A stretch of 36,697 nucleotides of DNA from NCBI GenBank assembly GCA_030064795.1, contig JASJEI010000065.1, positions 1-36,697 on the forward strand, read 5' to 3'. The stretch is from Pleurocapsa sp. MO_226.B13. GTDB lineage: Bacteria; Cyanobacteriota; Cyanobacteriia; Cyanobacteriales; Xenococcaceae. This document shows positions 33,998-36,697 of the stretch, piece by piece. The stretch's first letter is position 1. Every line of letters starts with the position of its first letter. A model generated the notes under the pieces. The model was given only the letters and a program-made list of their open reading frames with translations. It was not told the DNA's origin and made no database searches. The translations under genes were made by a program, and so were the position numbers.

Positions 33998-34029
33998 AGC
34001 GACGCAGAATTGGGCGATGTTGCTTTTTT
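33998..34029 (+). terminator. Weak hairpin-T terminator between the SRPBCC genes
   Basis: AGCGAC (33998-34003) pairs with GTTGCT (34019-34024), one G-U pair, and the stem runs into TTTTT. The stem is short, so termination may be partial. Confidence 0.4.
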
Positions 34030-34135
34030 GTCTCAATCGAATCAGCTATAGTCCCTCACCAATTCCTCAATCTTAATTCCTAAGTTCAAGATGGCAACCT
34101 CCTAGCTGCAATCTAAACAGGAAGGAGAAAACAAA

Positions 34136-34660
34136 ATGAAAACAAGAGATACAACAAAATCGGCTCAAATTGCACGGGAATTTCTGGCCAAAAATGTTCC
34201 TTTTAAAAGGAAGGTGCAGATTTTTGCCAAAGAATTTAGTGCCTCTTCTCAAGAAGTCTTCAAGCAATTCTGCCCATCTCGTGAGGCCGATTGCTTTAAT
34301 GGATGGACAGTGGATTTAATCTATACCAAAACAGGGTATGTTGAACCCCTATGCGTATTCCGCACCCCCGAATCCAACATAATTGCTACTGGTCTTTGGA
34401 TTGTAACTAAATTAGAACCTAATAAGCTTTTAGAAGCTACAGTATTCCACGAGGATAAGGATATTATTGAGTACATGAAGATCGATCTAATCGATAACGA
34501 GAACGGAACCTGCAAAGGAATCTGGACAATTACATTAACTGCAATAAGCGAGAAAGGTAATGCTGTAATTGAACAAATTTCTGATGAAGAACCTGCTTTT
34601 TTAGAGGACTTAGAATATTACCTCAAACATGGAGAATTAAGGGAACTTAAGAGAAAGTGA
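34136..34660 (+). CDS. Single SRPBCC-like domain protein, third copy
   Basis: A 174-residue relative of the tandem protein: DTTKSAQIA (5-13), FCPSREADCFNGWTVDLIYT (45-64), TGYVEPLCVFRTPES, LTAISEKGNAVIEQISDEE. The Trp of the CPxREADWIP block is Cys53 here and IP is FN, so it has diverged. The tail is charged (GELRELKRK). A strong AGGAAGGAG site precedes ATG. It is likely a diverged duplicate whose ligand differs from that of the neighbours. Confidence 0.75.
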   Translation: MKTRDTTKSAQIAREFLAKNVPFKRKVQIFAKEFSASSQEVFKQFCPSREADCFNGWTVDLIYTKTGYVEPLCVFRTPESNIIATGLWIVTKLEPNKLLEATVFHEDKDIIEYMKIDLIDNENGTCKGIWTITLTAISEKGNAVIEQISDEEPAFLEDLEYYLKHGELRELKRK

Positions 34661-34857
34661 AACTCTCTCTATAAATCTTTGATAGTCATAGTTCATTCGA
34701 GCCTAAAAAATCCCTACCTTCAGCGACTTCGATCTCAGTTCCCAACTCGCTCCAGGACTAGGGTACTAAGTTGATTTGGTACTTGAGGACTAGATTAATT
34801 AGAGCGATCGTGTGACACGACTTGTAGGGTAAAGATATAACAAATAGGAGGTGTATC
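34661..34857. other. Gap before the broken methyltransferase
   Basis: No gene or clear promoter is seen. One HIP1-like GCGATCG occurs at about 34803. AGGAGG at 34846-34851 belongs to the broken gene that follows. Confidence 0.4.
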
Positions 34858-35194
34858 TTGAGTAATTACGATCCCATTACAAGAACAAGTCCCTAACTCC
34901 ATAAAAACATTTTTTGAATCTGGCTACCCTGATATGCAATCAGTTCAACGTAATATTGAGGTAGCAGAGAGTGCGGGGTATAAGGTGTTAAATACTCATA
35001 CACTACCGCGAGATTCCTGGGTTAAATGTTACTATGACCTTCTCAAACCACGTGCTGAAGCTCTTGTATATCATGAGGATGCCTCTGTCAAAGAATTTGC
35101 ACGAGAAACCCTTAGAGAGATTGAAATTTTTGAAAGATCGCAAGACAGCTATGGCTATGTTTTCTTTATACTTCAGCATTCTCAGAAAGTATAG
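34858..35194 (+). pseudogene. Methyltransferase remnant: intact-looking start, internal loss, C-terminal tail
   Basis: AGGAGG is followed after six bases by TTG 34858, which opens a short frame (SNYDPITRTSP) ending at TAA 34894-34896. A second frame, shifted by one, reads on through FFESGYPDMQSVQRNIEVAE, NTHTLPRDSWVKCYYDLL and DSYGYVFFILQ, the C-terminal part of a UbiE/Methyltransf_25-type SAM methyltransferase. The SAM-binding Rossmann core is missing. So the first and last parts survive around an internal deletion. It is not the missing half of the methyltransferase at 31190, whose family has a different C-terminus. Confidence 0.65.
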
Positions 35195-35280
35195 TGATGT
35201 AGGTTGAGTAAACAAACCAGAATATTAGATAGAACGCTCCAGAATTAACTCCATGGCTACAAAAACTATACCCAGCAAAT

Positions 35281-35981
35281 ATGCGATCGCCTGCTACCAA
35301 ACTTATAGTAATGAAGCGAACACTTTTGTCATTAATAATGTCGAATTCAAGCCTGGCAGGGCGATTTGATTGGCTTAGAGGATGGGTTTTTATTGGACTT
35401 CTGATCGTTGGTCAAACCCTCAGCACCCTATACATAGGGTGCAAAGATCCCGAGTTGCTGAGAAGACGCAGTCAGATTGGTTAAGGGACGAAAACTTGGG
35501 ATCTTGTCTTATTGGCACTATTCGGACTCACATTCCTCGCTATCCCTATTGTGGCAGCCCTTGATCCCCAAGATCACTGGTCAGAGATGACAATCTGGCT
35601 GTGGTTAATTGGTGCTGTCTTGCATGCATTCTTTGTCGCGATCATCACGTGGGCAATGGCGGTCAACACTCATTTTGAGAAAACGGGGAGAATACAAAAA
35701 GATTACGCTACGCGTAGCCTTCGGATCGCAATCATCGAGTAATTGAGTCTGGCCCATATCGCATCGTCCGCCATCCAGGCTATACTGCCACGCTGCTGGG
35801 ATTAGTGCTGGCTACTCCCTTGCTTCTGGGTTCGTGGTGGGCTTTTATTCCAGCTATTCTAGCCATGGGATGCCCGATCCTCCGCACAGCTCTAGAGGAT
35901 CGAACCCTGCGACAAGAACTCTCAGGGTATGAAGCTTACACTCGAAAAGTGCGTTATCGGTTGCTACCAGGTATATGGTAG
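35281..35981 (+). pseudogene. Isoprenylcysteine carboxylmethyltransferase-family protein, inactivated
   Basis: A four-helix membrane methyltransferase reading can be followed from about 35281 to TAG 35979-35981. RFDWLRGWVFIGLLIVGQ, then LLRRRSQIG, then a nonsense TAA (35482-35484) where relatives have Glu, then GTKTWDLVLLALFGLTFLAI, WAMAVNTHFEKTGRIQKD, then a 23-bp insertion that shifts frame, then RNHRVIESGPYRIVRHPGY, ILRTALEDRTLRQEL and RYRLLPGIW. The SGPYRxVRHPGY block is the SAM-binding hallmark. Both lesions must be undone to give a normal-length protein, so this is a pseudogene, and apparently a recent one. Confidence 0.85.
35704..35726. repeat. 23-bp small dispersed repeat inserted in a gene
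   Basis: TACGCTACGCGTAGCCTTCG is flanked by GAT on both sides. Deleting 23 bases restores the downstream frame exactly (…KD-RNHRV…). The core GCTACGCGTAGC is a perfect palindrome and resembles the small dispersed repeats described in Nostoc-type cyanobacterial genomes. Confidence 0.8.
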
Positions 35982-35995
35982 ACTTCATCAACAAA

Positions 35996-36697
35996 TTAAA
36001 ATATATCAGCAGGATCGGCAGATTGTAGTTTTCTCATGGCGATCGCCCCTGAAGTGCCACACATCAGAATTGTGAGGAACAGCACCATAACGGCGCGACT
36101 GGTTTTCATGGTAGTTTCCATTAAAGTGGCAGCATAAGTAACTTGATAAAGTCCGATGGAAACCAAGAAACCAGGCATAAATCCTAATGCAGCTAAGATT
36201 AAAGCTTCCTGCATCAGCATAATTAGTAAATAGCGATCGCTATATCCCATTGCCTTGAGGGTGGCGTATTCTGGCAAATGTTCGGATACATTGGAGTAGA
36301 GAATTTGATAAACAATGATTATGCCGACAAAAAAGCCAACAAAAACCCCCAAATTAAAGATGAAACCGATTCCTTGACTTGACCAGTGGTTAATCTCCAG
36401 TTCCACAAACTCTGGCATTGTCAAGACTTTTACATCATTAGGTAATCCTGCCTTCAGTTGTGCTTTAACCCTCTCTATATCTGCATCTGAGGTGAGATGA
36501 ATTATGCCAATATCTACCTGAGTGGGATGGCGATCGCTTATAAGATTAAAGAAAGTAGAATCACTAGCGATTAAGTTACCATCTGCGCCAAAAGAAGCCC
36601 CCATCTGAAATAAACCGACAGTTTGCACTACGCGATCGCTCACTTGAGCTGATAAACTTCCTTGAGTTTTCCATAACTGAGGTATTGCGCCATATTC
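35996..36697 (-). CDS. devC: DevC-like ABC exporter permease, 5' part beyond the window
   Basis: The C-terminal 233 residues of a FtsX/MacB-type permease as found in the DevBCA exporter, which moves glycolipids or other envelope cargo. The periplasmic part includes VGLFQMGASFGADGN and DIGIIHLTSDADIERVKAQL; then a membrane helix (about GFIFNLGVFVGFFVGIIIVY), the conserved YSNVSEHLPEYATLKAMGYS cytoplasmic loop, and two last helices. The frame stays open to base 36697, so the start is outside the window. devB would be expected upstream and devA downstream of devC, but the latter is not seen at 3' here; the pseudogene stands there instead. Several devC paralogues are common, so the symbol marks family. 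Confidence 0.85.
   Translation of the reverse strand, partial: EYGAIPQLWKTQGSLSAQVSDRVVQTVGLFQMGASFGADGNLIASDSTFFNLISDRHPTQVDIGIIHLTSDADIERVKAQLKAGLPNDVKVLTMPEFVELEINHWSSQGIGFIFNLGVFVGFFVGIIIVYQILYSNVSEHLPEYATLKAMGYSDRYLLIMLMQEALILAALGFMPGFLVSIGLYQVTYAATLMETTMKTSRAVMVLFLTILMCGTSGAIAMRKLQSADPADIF

Noticed and set aside
31190..35194. The two methyltransferase fragments as halves of one split gene
   Set aside because: The N-terminal fragment belongs to a family whose C-terminus differs from the YPDMQSV...YGYVFFILQ tail, and the fragments are on opposite strands.
35252..35365. Plus-strand frame starting MATKTIPSKYAIACYQ
   Set aside because: Only 38 codons, overlaps the start of the broken methyltransferase-family gene in another frame, and matches no family known to me.
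1..36697. CRISPR array, rRNA operon, prophage or toxin-antitoxin pair
   Set aside because: No regularly spaced repeats of 25-40 bases, no rRNA sequence, no phage structural genes and no recognisable toxin-antitoxin pair were found.

Overview
The window is cyanobacterial chromosome. GCGATCGC (HIP1) octamers are scattered through most genes and intergenic gaps, the base composition is AT-rich, and many genes are typical of the phylum: DUF1400 protein, CHAT-TPR protein, haemagglutinin-type exoprotein tail, DevC-like exporter permease, DM13 protein. A coccoid or baeocystous lineage (Pleurocapsales-like) would fit, but nothing here fixes the genus.

Layout. 1-5.2 kb: a helical hypothetical protein, an arginase-family hydrolase, an ISAs1 transposase stump, a two-gene minus-strand unit with a divergent terpene-synthase-like protein, a CBS-pair protein and a membrane-anchored C39-type peptidase. 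5.3-11.4 kb: mostly housekeeping genes: nucleosidase-like protein, signal peptidase I, [2Fe-2S] ferredoxin, squalene/phytoene synthase relative, epoxide-hydrolase-like enzyme, SpoU rRNA methyltransferase, tRNA-Leu(CAG), and murA, which seems to start at ATT. 11.5-16.6 kb: small unknown proteins, a 1028-residue TPR protein fused to a two-domain glycosyltransferase of the chondroitin/hyaluronan synthase type, an ISAzo13 stump and a rhomboid protease. 16.9-22.5 kb: leuB behind a leader hairpin, a graveyard of element relics, queG, a HAD phosphatase, a DUF1400 protein and two FeoA proteins without FeoB. 22.5-26.2 kb: a TetR regulator whose palindromic operator recurs before a DM13 protein, then cysE-cysH-thioredoxin-reductase-like flavoprotein. 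26.3-30.6 kb: half-size GDT1 transporter, beta-lactamase-like protein, secreted TPR-CHAT protein.

30.67-36 kb is the accessory region. A filamentous-haemagglutinin-type gene is cut to its C-terminal tail, and an in-frame junction joins it to a truncated methyltransferase. Beyond lie an alpha/beta hydrolase, a divergent MarR regulator, and two genes carrying three copies of one SRPBCC-like domain, both with strong Shine-Dalgarno sites unlike most genes here. This looks like imported, partly decayed cargo. A broken methyltransferase and a broken isoprenylcysteine-methyltransferase-family gene follow; the latter has a nonsense codon and a 23-bp dispersed-repeat insertion. The window ends inside a devC-like gene.

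Most worth following up: the TPR-fused glycosaminoglycan-synthase-like enzyme, the SRPBCC/MarR island, the mini terpene-synthase-like protein with its small membrane partner, the TetR operator pair, and the ATT-initiated murA. All family calls come from reading motifs by eye; no database search was run.
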